64,000 nt of DNA, from contig CM066287.1 of the NCBI GenBank assembly GCA_033816765.1, positions 2,852,001 through 2,916,000 on the forward strand, written 5' to 3'. The DNA comes from Nothopassalora personata. Its lineage: Eukaryota > Ascomycota > Dothideomycetes > Mycosphaerellales > Mycosphaerellaceae. The translations under genes and the position numbers were made by a program. This document shows positions 12,701-21,777 of the stretch, piece after piece (the first letter of the stretch is position 1; each line of letters opens with the position of its first letter). The notes under the pieces were generated by a model that saw nothing but the letters and a program-made list of their open reading frames with translations, did not search any database and had not been told where the DNA came from.

Positions 12701-12967
12701 TTCGAGCTCGTGGCTAGAAGGGCCACATTTCGTGAGTCGTACAATGCAAAGGTCGTGACCACCATGGACCAGTAGCTCTGGTTCCTCATTCTCAGACTTC
12801 TTGGCTATTCCATGGATAGCTTGGCCTCGAAAAATTTGTGCTGACGCGAGTAAAGTCGTTGTCTTGAGATCGTAAGCTCGGAGAAGGCCGCCTTCCCCTG
12901 CGAGGACTACATCGTGACTCCAGAAGGCGAGTGCCGTCACCGGTACCCGGTGCGTCTCATGCTGCAT
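9776..12967 (-). CDS. RTT10: WD-repeat protein, WDR6/Rtt10 (Trm734)-type tRNA methylation partner
   Basis: In yeast and animals this protein partners Trm7/FTSJ1 for 2'-O-methylation of tRNA wobble position 34. The gene is a single exon of 1063 residues starting at ATG 12967. The N-terminus (RVPVTALAFW..VLAGEGGLLRAYDLK) and the block FRGQAIHGI are characteristic. WD-type repeats run through the protein, for example CSDDRTIRIWDVSDL near 230, FSSGGFEEFIVWR near 780, SGGDDNAIGI, and ASIDQRVKLWRV near 1010. Length is normal for the family (about 1000-1100). The tail ending GVGLDVWRLPQ looks complete. It is convergent with the gene ending at 9499 (276 bp apart) and divergent from the oxygenase starting at 13411. 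Confidence 0.88.
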   Translation of the reverse strand: MQHETHRVPVTALAFWSHDVVLAGEGGLLRAYDLKTTTLLASAQIFRGQAIHGIAKKSENEEPELLVHGGHDLCIVRLTKCGPSSHELEIGAVTKADDWILHAAFCPSTLNNESNHAAAFVTAHNALVLAKFDQDLRLNLEPVVSGSNCILYCAQVTWLSASRCLIASGTAFGDVVLWSCFISQDDDTLLLSYQTHYAFPAHEGSVFGVELSSSDVAKAVGGRQHLLISCSDDRTIRIWDVSDLTRQAPQKSEQQQETGFGAKRLEGQAPPLLAKIMGHISRIWHVRFIHQPTADDVYILSFGEDAHCISWRLEASASEDTKLPYELTQWNARRLHSGKNIWSLAVADGRQVATGGADGALSWFHFADAKLSRQGHMSSPPDQANMGDSYRSYAFIGDNRLIATTDQGQLYLISLGDGDCQDSAVSECVPELRGYSIVASADGAAFVAGAKGTVYSFTLSPPDLKALLTTDGKVAGLFVSDSSSGPATAKTHHLDLLITNVGSTIALHCSVMLPSAELTRAGERQLNLPDGFVVTSFASCGSPSQTILVLGSRNGSIAVYKAHSQAEQVLSPVILYRAAHGQETVTRLVLSQQERVGTGNNLYLLSTGRDGTFAAHDIRLSDTETTLTTKHQVQLPFGPNIEGLEVHASGSIWVCGFRGKHFVAFDLTGQKDIMSVECGGVHRNWAFQRDDTGGTFVWTKASKLYFATQEHPLHYSANSGGHGREMKCIATSPVDSRLFATGAEDTDIKLNRYESGSFRCLHTLQKHVTGVQHLQWSTDGQHLFSSGGFEEFIVWRIVTDVPPHLGIGVKCESRHPKSGTSDLRITSFDIQGQQEPDGDSDSTFEITMVYSDSTIRSWQYRDRVWVLLAEGDYLTSCLTQCLPGADHGQSITASTDGFLATWLTDKAEKKLTWTRRHKVHQSAVLSTAQLDLAGEGSLIISGGDDNAIGITLVAESRPSWTLLMPRAHTAAVTALVTVSVGEDCFWFASASIDQRVKLWRVSVDTGKAGSDMIDVKLVANVFTAVADVSSMEKIRCSDGRAGLLVAGVGLDVWRLPQGEDRSG

Positions 12968-13410
12968 GTGCGATCATATGCGTTGGGTGAATGTGGGTGT
13001 CTAGCAGAGGGTTAGCCGCAAATTCTCCACGCTTGCTTCGCGCGGGTGGTGACGCGTCCTGAACCGACGGTCGGTGTAACAACCACATGGTGAGCACCAG
13101 TCTCTCGGCAACAACCTCTACTTCACTCCATGCCAGCTGTACCAACACGATGTCCATACCAACACCCCACAAATGGCCTGTTGCCACCCATGTTCTCGAG
13201 CTCGAGTCGCTTCGCTGGCGGCCACTGCATGCCGTCATCGATCACAAGCTTTTACCCTCCTGATGGTCCATGTACCGAGCTACTTGAACATGTCTCTCTT
13301 TTCGTCTTCACTGCTATTTGCCCCAATCTGTCTGTCATTATATTGCTGTTCTTGCTGCCCTTCTTGGTTTCTTTCATTGTTCATATCTTGTCTATCCCCT
13401 TTCCTCCGTT
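12968..13410. promoter_or_regulatory. Divergent spacer between RTT10 and the mpaB-like gene
   Basis: This 443-bp spacer carries both promoters. A pyrimidine-rich stretch (13300-13410) precedes the downstream start. One frame through 13285-13430 encodes a strongly hydrophobic segment (ILLFLLPFLVSF), which could mark an unrecognised upstream exon of the next gene, but I find no convincing splice pair joining it. Confidence 0.45.
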
Positions 13411-14972
13411 ATGGCTTGGCCGAATCCATTTAGAAGAACCACTGCTAACACGAGGACGTGTTGGGGTTACACGTTCGACCTGACAGAGGGACATCTTACA
13501 CCAGAGCAATGCCTCCCACTCAAACACTCTTACGACACGATAGCAGAGGATGTACTCGATCGATTGAACGAAATTTCGCCACCGCCTTCGAAACATTTAC
13601 CGAGGAATGGAAGCCAATTCACACATACATCCACTGCAGATCTTAAAGATGCAGAAGGCACAGACGAAAAGCCAAAGACGCCGCAGAGAGATCTATACGC
13701 CGTACTCAAGGACAATAAAAACAACGATGAGCTGTTGGGCGAGTTTTGGGACGAGGTAAATGCTGTCCCAGACTGGGTAGATTGGGCACAAATACAACGT
13801 GGACAAGACGTCTTCTACCGATACGGCGGCGCATGTCTGACAGGCCTGGCATATCAATCGTTACTAGGTGGCATGGGAGCGGCTCGTGTTGTAGAGACTC
13901 TGGCACGGACAGGAGGCTTCAGCACCAAGGTCGCACGAGGACGACTATTCGAAACGACACAGCACATTCTGCAATGCACAAAGTCACTAGAAAGCATGCA
14001 ACCTGGAGGAGACGGCTTTGCGTCGACAATTCGAGTACGACTCTTACACGCGGCGGTCCGACAACGAATTATGAAATTACGAGCCTCGAAGCCAGAATAC
14101 TACAATGTCGAAGCATGGGGTATACCAATCAACGATCTTGACAACATAGGTACGTTTGTAGGGGATACCTAACGCTTCGTGAGACATAGCAAACGCATGT
14201 CTTATGATGACGCTATGGCGACCCGATCCCCAATGACTTTGTGACGACTGACATGGGATTAGCTACGATAGTGACCTTTTCATCTTCCATATGCTATCTG
14301 AGCCTGCCCAGGCAAGGCATCTTCCTCCGACAACATGAAATTGTAGACTACACCGCACTCTGGAGATACATTGCGCATGTCATCGGCTGTCCGACGGACT
14401 GCTTCGCCACACCAGTTCAAGCCAAGCGTACAATGGAGTCACTCTTGCTGTACGAGATACACCCGACCGCCACATCGAAGATCCTCGCAAACAACATCAT
14501 CAAGTCCCTCGAAGGCCAAGCGCCTGGCTATGCCTCAGCCGACTTCCTCATTGCATCAGCCCGCTGGCTCAATGGCAACGCTCTCTGCGATGAACTAGGC
14601 CTTGCTCGTCCTGGGCTGTACTACTGGTGCCTCGTGGCAGGACAGTGCTTATTTTTCTGTGCATTTTGCTACACATATCGCTCGATCGCATATCTCGACA
14701 AACGCAAGATTGCAATGCTGAAGGTGGTCTTCTACAACATCATCGTGCATACAAAGTACGGCCTGAAGGGCGAGGAGAGCAAGTTCGACTTTAAGTACGT
14801 ACCAGAGTATTCCACAATTACGGCCATGGGTGAGTGTGAAGAGGAGAAGGCAACGTATTCCCACGTCGAGTCAAGAAACTTCAAGACGTTCCTGGTGGGT
14901 GTTGGAGTCCTGGCTATCGGCGCGTGGGTCTCGACGAGGGTGGTGGGAGGTCTGGTGAGAGCGTACGTTTGA
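13411..14972 (+). CDS. ER-bound oxygenase mpaB/Lcp-like (DUF2236) protein
   Basis: The family includes MpaB', which cleaves a farnesyl side chain in mycophenolic acid synthesis, and latex-clearing protein Lcp, a heme b dioxygenase of polyisoprene. Exons 13411-14149 and 14263-14972 flank a 113-nt intron (GTACGT..TAG), giving 482 residues. The family core is visible: WGYTFDLTEGH near the start, WVDWAQIQRGQDVFYRYGG near 125-145, LAYQSLLGGMG, TARGGFS-type glycine region, and after the intron ATIVTFSSSICYLSLPRQGI. Hydrophobic segments near 365-385 and 455-478 suggest ER membrane anchoring. Substrate cannot be read from sequence. There is no biosynthetic gene cluster around it. The start is the first ATG in frame; a longer N-terminus is possible. 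Confidence 0.8.
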
Positions 14973-16110
14973 TGGTACGGTGTCTGCTTGTACGGTAAAC
15001 CAGGACTATGCATGCATGATGATGCAGCTCGGCTTGCGAGATTGACATACCATGCAGAGACATGTGCGAACGAGTCGTGTGATGGCCACTTGTGGTTGTT
15101 GGTCCCTCTTGCATGCACTCAAGCGAAGTGAGTTGCATAGAGTTTGTTATGGGCTAGGGTCAAGCCCTGTGATGGATCTTGCGCATGATTTGGCAGGTTG
15201 TACGTCTTAATGCTATGAGTAGAAGCAACAATCTTTCTTTTACGATGCCTTGAAGCCCTTTAGCTATCAAGCTCTGAACACGTAGACACATATATCAATG
15301 GCATGGCGACATTTAAGGGCTGCGAAGACTCAATGAGAGAATCTCGTCCAAATTTCCACTCTATCAAAGTATGCGGCAGCGAAAGAAGAGAGACCCTGGC
15401 GGATGCAATTTTCCATGGTAGGCTGGCGTAGTTACACTGTTGGCTATACTGGAAGCGAAGTCGAAGTTGATCATTATGAAGATATCAAGTAGCTCAAGAG
15501 CAATACAGGTGGTCTCGATAATTGTGTTCACTTGGAAACTGTGGTAGCGGTACAGTGTGACTGATCATCATCTGCACATCTATAGGAAGCTAGTACTGTT
15601 GATGCCGTTTGTCGAGACGTACATGATCATGGCTGTCGACTGCTCTCCATCAGCATAGTAGTCGGAATGAACTGGGCAGTGAAGCCAGATCGAACCTGGA
15701 GGCGAGGTGAGGCGAATTAGAGTTCCCGGATCGTGGGATCATCCATGAGGTCTTCGTGATAGAGCATAGGATCTGCCAAGGCATTGACACGGGACATTGC
15801 ATGTGCCTGCAGCAAAGCTCAGCCATTGCAGCGGCACCTGTCTGTGTCGTGCGGAAGCCTTTCTTTCAGCTGTGTCTCGCCTCGCACGACCCCTCGACCG
15901 CATCGTCATCGCAGGCAGAGTCAAGCAACGCGTTGTATTAGGACATGGCTGACTGCCGGCACAGCAGCGCGGGACTTGCATGTGCAGTGCAGCAGCAGCC
16001 ATATCTTCGGAGGTAGCGACGTCAATAGCTGCACGCCCATAGCACAACGTCAGCAGATCACGGACCCGGTCAGCGGGGGGAGTGGCCTCGCGGTAGAAGG
16101 CCAGGCTCCA
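14973..16110. other. Intergenic region upstream of the RasGEF gene
   Basis: 1.1 kb without a supportable gene. The reading frame of the RasGEF first exon is open back to about 15784 but has no ATG there, so it is treated as leader. No repeats stand out. Confidence 0.5.
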
Positions 16111-19100
16111 ATGCCTGCGTCGTCGCCCACGACTGCCACTGGCCGCGAGTCAACACGGCGGTCCAGCAAAACGGGCGCCTTCGACTCGCAACGTTTCGAG
16201 CGGCGGGAGAAGGCAAAGAGCAGCCAGAGCTACACGGGAGACCATGGCCGGCGAGGGTCACGGCAGGATAGCAATACTGCCGTGAGCAGTGGCACAGCTG
16301 CCGAAGAGACGAACGGTGGTGGAGTTGGAGGTGTCGCTGAGCGACCACGGGTCAAGGCGCGAACCGACTCTGCCCCTGGTCCTCCGCCGTACAAGGATAT
16401 AGTCATTGGCCAACACGAGGACGGGGAAAGCGATGCCCACACCTCCTCCAACGCCGCCGCCGCTGCTGCTGCTGCTGTCTCCCAACAGCATCAGCAAGCC
16501 AGATCTGGTGCTCAGCCTGCGGTCGCAGAGGAGGGCGAGGACGAAGACGAGATCTCCGGCGTCGTAGGCAAGATTAGGCAGTACCAGCCGTTTCAGAACC
16601 CCGAGGTATGGCCAGCCACATCACCTGTGCCGGCGACGGCGCGTAGTCGCGAGAACAGAAGCTAACGATTTCACACGGACGCAGCTGGCACAGCCGCTCC
16701 CAGAAGTCAACATTGCCGTCGTTGGCGCCGAAGGCGTTGGCAAGTCCACGTTCATTCGGAAAGCCCTCAAACTGCCCGACCTCCCTCCTTCGCAGTCCGC
16801 CGAACGCAAGATCTCCATCGACGGCAGCGTGTACCTCGTTCGTCTACTGGAGCTACCGATTGACAATATCGAAATCAACGATGATGACACGATCAACTGG
16901 CCAGACACCATAGAGGATAAGATGATGCCCAGGGTGGATGGCGCTTTGGCACTCTACGACGTAAAAGATAAGGCGAGCATTGAGGATCTCCCTGAGATGC
17001 TGGGTGAGTGCACACACTCTGATTGCGCAGCTACAAATGCATGGATCATGCCGTAAAATCCGCGGAAAGTGGTCACGAGTAAGCTGACATTGTGTCCCTG
17101 GCAGATGCGATCACGAAGGCTTCACTGCCCACGGTCTTGATCTCGTGCAAGTGCGATACGCCGCCGGACGAGCGCGAGATTGATCCAGCTCAAGTCGAAC
17201 TGAACGCGAAACGGGCCATCAGCACTATTAGCACCCTCCAGACATCCGAGTGGCATCCGGAAACCCAGAGACGAGGTATCTTCATGCTTTTGAATACCAT
17301 CGTCAACGCACAGCCGGAGCAGTACTTCCGAAGCTCATCAGCGAATCGTCGCAGGGCTACCTCGAACGCAGTACGGCCTACATCGCCTCGAAACTCCGGC
17401 ATTTTGAGCCACGCGCGCTCAAGCTCAGGGCACACTGGCACTCTACACAAAGATCCCAGACGAAGCAGACACGACTCAACCTTGACCACTGGCCAGGGTT
17501 CTGGCGACCGTTTGACAGTGCCAACAACGGACGACCACCCAATGCAGAGCTCATTCTTCATAGAAGAGTCCGCGAGCGAACGGTCGCGTGCATCTTCGCA
17601 GTCGTCTGTGAGTGTAGACCCAGCGACATTGGGTACGACGTCTACCCCGAACAGTCTCTCGGAGAATGGTGCAACCTTTGATGAGCTGGTAGACAGGCTG
17701 CTGGCTCAGCCTACGTCGAAGAGCGATCTTAAGTTTGCCGCCATATTTCTTGCCCTATACAGGAAATTCGCATCTCCCGGAAAACTATTGGAGGCCATCG
17801 TCGAGCGGTTTGATGCCCTGGAGCATAATGGGAGCCCGCAAATACTGAAGACACAGACACAATTACGGTACCTGAGCATTGTCGAGCAGTGGGCGAAACT
17901 GTATGGCGGCGATTTTGCTTATCCTCAGACCACCCGGCGTTTACGAACGTTCGTGGCTAAGCTCGCGGAGCTTCGCATCTTTGCGCAAGCTGCCAGAGAG
18001 ATACATATTGACATCGACAATGTCCGTGAGGACGATGATACGCACTGGGCATTCTGCGACAAGGATCGAGACGCGTCTGGAGACCGTACATCAATGTCAT
18101 CTACTGCGAGCAAGCTCATCGACGATCCGGCGTTCTCTAGCGAGCTTGACATCAGCGGGAGCACGATCAACGAGGAGGAACCATACAATATTCTACCCAA
18201 GTTCGCGAATCAGGTAATGGCTAACGTTGAGCTGGCACAGAAGCAGGCGCAACAGTTGCAGAGCGTACCTCGAACGAACATAACGAAAGTGCACTGGCGA
18301 GCATTGATGGAACAGCCCGACGACCTCATCGCTCGTGAGCTGACCAGAATGGACTGGATCATGTTCTCCTCTATACGACCTCGTGATCTCGTTCGACATT
18401 GCTCTCTGTCGAAGGAGCAGAAAGCGACCTGCAAGAACCTGGCTCACGTCGACCGGATGATCGAGCACTTCAATCAGCTTGCCAGCTGGGTGGCAAACTA
18501 TGTCCTACTCAGGGACAAGCCCAAGCACAGAGCCCTGATGCTTGAGAAGTTCATGCGCATTGCCCGGAAGGTCCGTGAGCTCAACAACTACAACGCTCTC
18601 GGCGCCATCATAGCGGGTGTTAAATCATCATCAGTGCATCGTCTCGCTGCGACCCGAGAATTGCTCCCTGCTGCCGTCGGCAAAGACTGGATGAGACTGG
18701 AAGCTCTCATGGCTGCATCGCGGTCACATTCTGCGTACCGTCTCGCCTGGGAGAACAGCTCCGGCGAGAGGATACCCTACCTCCCCCTCCATCGGAGAGA
18801 TCTTGCGACAGCAGAGGAAGGGAACAAAACTTTCCTTGGCGATGAGAGTGAAGGCAGGATCAACTGGAGGAAGTTTGAGATCATGGGTGATGTTATCATT
18901 AGCTTGCAGAAAGCACAAGGGGTGCGTTACACCAATCTTGGAAGCGCGCAAGGCGAGGCCATCATCAGGGAGCTTGTGCTGGATGTCAAGCTTGTGAAAG
19001 ACGAAGACGTAAGTATCGTGCACAGAAAGATTGCGCAACGAGATGGCAGCGCTAACAGACATGTGCAGGAATTATACGAGCGCAGCATACAGCTTGAGCC

Positions 19101-19158
19101 TGCAGCGAACAGCGCTCATGGCCCTGGGGCGAAGTTTAAGGAGTTCTTCAAGAGATGA
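16111..19158 (+). CDS. Ras guanine-nucleotide exchange factor with N-terminal GTPase-like domain
   Basis: RasGEFs load GTP onto Ras-type GTPases. Four exons: 16111-16605, 16685-17003, 17105-19008, 19069-19158; introns are 79, 101 and 60 nt; 935 residues. Residues 1-165 are disordered with a short Ala run. A P-loop GAEGVGKS sits at 179-186 and starts a Ras-like fold; the expected DxxG switch motif is not apparent, and the G4 position reads SCKCD instead of NKxD. A RasGEF N-terminal (REM) domain spans about 455-570 (FDELVDRLLAQP..), and the CDC25-type catalytic domain about 670-900 (PDDLIARELTRMDWIMFSSIRPRDLV, FNQLASWVANYVLL, ARKVRELNNYNALGAIIAG, YLPLHRRDL). The final 60-nt intron is a multiple of three and lacks a stop, so retention would give 955 residues. 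It is convergent with TSC13. Confidence 0.85.
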
Positions 19159-19654
19159 GAAAATCTCCAAGGACCGATACGAAATGATATTGATGAGGGT
19201 ATGCGAAGATGAGAAGATGTCGGGTACAGAACTTGGCGCATTCTAGGAAACTGCTATTTGGATGTGATTTGGACATACCAAGCTCGGTTTATGTGGACGT
19301 TCTGGCCATCTCGGAGGTAGATCTTGTGATGGCCTCACGGCGCAAGAGGTCGTCGATATGGATTTGGTTTGTTGGACATGGAATGTCTTGGTGAATGCGA
19401 CTGGGATGTGTACCTACCTTCAGCGAGGGTATGTAGTAATAAGACCGGAGTCGAAGTTACTTTGTGTTCATTCATTGGCGACGACATGACTATCGCTCTC
19501 GATGTGGTCGTCAGCCGGTCCCGAGGACTTTGCCTCGAGCATATGGCAATATCGTCTTCGGTACAACACACATGCCTTGTGTACGTACGACTCTCAGACA
19601 TCTGTCTGCCACCAATCTGGCCGTGAAAAATCCAAACGAGGCTCCTCTCACCGA
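19159..19654. other. Convergent 3' spacer (RasGEF / TSC13)
   Basis: 496 bp between two converging genes, presumably 3' UTRs and terminators. I see no gene or distinct repeat in it. Confidence 0.5.
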
Positions 19655-20677
19655 TCAGACGATGCCCGGAATCATCGCAAACCGCTTCTTCTTGTACTGT
19701 CCTCCAAGCTCTTTCCGGTATCTCCTCTCCTTCTTCTGCGCCCAAATCGCCATGGTAGCACTCGCCACCACTGCGAAGAGCAGCGTGGCCCACGACTTCG
19801 TAATCAAGACCATGCCCGTCCACGCAATGGTCTCGAACAAGTAGTTGGGGCACGTAACCCAATCGAATCCCAAGCCCTTGGGCACGCCACGCTCCGTGCC
19901 GCCTGGCGAACGCAGGTCGCGCAGGACCAGGTGCGTGTTCAAGTTGCCCAGCTCGCCGATCACGAACAGTGCTAGTGCGAAGTATGTGTAGAGCGGGTGG
20001 CTTGGTTGGGCGGCCCACGCGGTGGGGGAGTAGGTGAAGTAGGCGACGAGGACGCCGGACAGGATCCAGTAGTGGCCGGAGTTCTTGAAGATGTTGATGA
20101 CGGGCATGGTGGCGTTGCTGAAGCGGTGCACGAAGGCTGTCTCGAGCTCGCGCTTGAGGAAGTGGATCATGATGAGGGCGAAGGAGAGGGTTTGTGCGGG
20201 TGATGGTGGTCGTGTGGCATTTTGGTAGATGGAGGGCCGGAGGAAGTAGAAGAGTGGGTGGATGAGGAGCGGTCCGAGGTATTCGATGATGAAGACGGTC
20301 CGCCAGGCTATTTGCAGGCCTGGGGCGTGTTAGAGATGTGTGCTGAGCATTGTGGTTCGGCAGCATACCCAGATCTTTGACCTGCACCACGCTGCCATCT
20401 CTCAAGCCCAGGCTGTCGACGGTCGTCTTCTTGTCGTTGGGTACGAGGGTGCCGTCCTCCTTCGTGATTCGTAGGCGGTGGACATCGAAGCGTGACTCGG
20501 CTGCTATGCGATGGTAGAGGTCGGCTGTGCTGCCCTGGATGTAGGTGGTGGTCTCTTTCGGCAGGCCAGGAATGCGTTTGCCTACCACCGGTGAGTATGG
20601 AGGGTCCCCTCGAGGCTGCCTCGGATTGCAGTCCTACCTCTCGGCTTGACTTGGAGCTTGACCGGTTTGGAGGCCAT
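19655..20677 (-). CDS. TSC13: Very-long-chain trans-2-enoyl-CoA reductase (Tsc13/TECR)
   Basis: Catalyses the last reduction of each very-long-chain fatty acid elongation cycle in the ER, feeding sphingolipid synthesis. Three exons: 20677-20638, 20581-20369, 20319-19655, with introns of 56 and 49 nt; 305 residues, the usual length. The N-terminal ~85 residues form the ubiquitin-like fold (DLYHRIAAESRFDVHRLRIT..). Exon 3 begins LQIAWRTVFIIEYLGPLLIHP and contains the steroid-5-alpha-reductase-type membrane domain, with HFLKRELETAFVHRFSNATMP near 150, the conserved NLNTHLVLRDLR and the C-terminal signature PKGLGFDWVTCPNYLFE. It ends GGQYKKKRFAMIPGIV, typical of the family, whose tail carries ER-retention-type lysines. 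All conserved motifs are intact. Confidence 0.95.
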
Positions 20678-21134
20678 GGCTAGTTCTGTACTTTCACGCG
20701 CGATACTCGGTGGTGTGAGAGGTTCAATGCTTCAAGAAACATTCGCATGTGCTGAAGCTCGACGTCAACCAGGCCGGTAAACTTTAGTAAACTTGATGCC
20801 GAGCTCAGCCGAGCTGCCATGAATTATCCATGAGGCTCTCATCAATCAACCATTGACTGAATAGCCATTCATCAATATTACTGCCCTCCGAGGACTGGCA
20901 GCACGTCAAAAGGTGGGAGGGTTCTGCTGCATGGATGAACAGCCTTCGCCCTCACAGCTGATGCCACGCTTCCTGTGTTTCTGTCTCCTATCAAGATGCC
21001 TTGCATAGAACTAGTAGACAAGGTTCGGCGTTCCGCGAGAGCTGATACTTTCTGGTGGAAGCCACACGACGAGGTGGCTCACTGTCTTGCATCTCTAGCG
21101 TCTCCTCTCGACCTCTCAGCTGCGACCTTTTACT

Positions 21135-21162
21135 CTTCTTCTTCTTCTTCTTCTTCTTCTTC
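21135..21162. repeat. (CTT)9 trinucleotide repeat
   Basis: About nine CTT units in the Ppo upstream region; no coding context. Confidence 0.85.
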
Positions 21163-21380
21163 GAGGAATCTGTTTCTCGAGGCGAATCCTACGGAAAAGG
21201 CGCTATCGGATCAGCCGCAGCGTCCGCAAAGTCAAACATGCAGGAGCACACGCCTGGTGTATATATATGGCAGTACTACAACATTTTCTGCTTGGAGAAC
21301 TTACAAAACCGGCATCACAGCACAAGCACTGTATGGTAAGTGAGTGCTCTTTACTTGTCTGTCATCTGAGAAGGAACACT

Positions 21381-21476
21381 GGATGCCTGGATGCCTGGAT
21401 GCCTGGATGCCTGGATGCCTGGATGCCTGGATGCCTGAATGCCTGGATGCCTGGATGCCTGGATGCCTGGATGCCT
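21381..21476. repeat. 12 x 8-bp tandem repeat (GGATGCCT)
   Basis: 96 bp made of twelve head-to-tail copies of GGATGCCT with one single-base variant (GAATGCCT). It lies about 300 bp upstream of the Ppo start. Because 8 is not a multiple of 3, the array is open in several frames and gives artefactual repeat peptides on both strands. Confidence 0.95.
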
Positions 21477-21777
21477 CGGGCAGCAGTGACGCTCGATCAT
21501 GAAACTTGATCCATGTCATCACGAAGATTCAATGTCTGCCTCCTCCAAGGCTAGCAGCTGAGGCAACACACAAGTGGTGGGCTCGAGATGCAGGCGATCC
21601 CTCGTCCCGTCATCCACCAAGCCAGTTCCGTCGATGAAGGCTTTCAGACAAAGGCCTTGCAATGCACAGACGCCGTACACGTCCCAAGACACTGTCCATC
21701 TTCCCAAAGAACCCACGTCTCCGACTGTCGCGGCCCATCATTGGTCATTCTGAGCTAACACTTTTCGCAGAGTCAAT

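Larger units (their letters stand above)
20678..21777. other. Spacer between TSC13 and the Ppo gene
   Basis: 1.1 kb holding both divergent promoters, a CTT tract and a 12-unit octanucleotide array. A pyrimidine-rich CTTTTCGCAG just before the Ppo ATG looks like a splice acceptor, so a 5' UTR intron is possible. Open frames across the array are a product of its periodicity. Confidence 0.5.

Noticed and set aside
13130..13483. Hydrophobic frame upstream of the mpaB-like gene as a first exon with a membrane anchor
   Set aside because: No GT..AG pair of normal length joins it to the conserved exon in frame, and related proteins can start directly before WGYTF.
15640..15740. Possible tRNA T-loop-like GATCGAACCTGGA
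   Set aside because: No matching acceptor, D or anticodon stems on either strand; no tRNA or rRNA gene found in the window by eye.
21267..21522. Open frames on both strands with DAWMPGCL-type peptide repeats
   Set aside because: They are translations of the 8-bp array in all frames; no start context, codon bias or homology supports a repeat protein.
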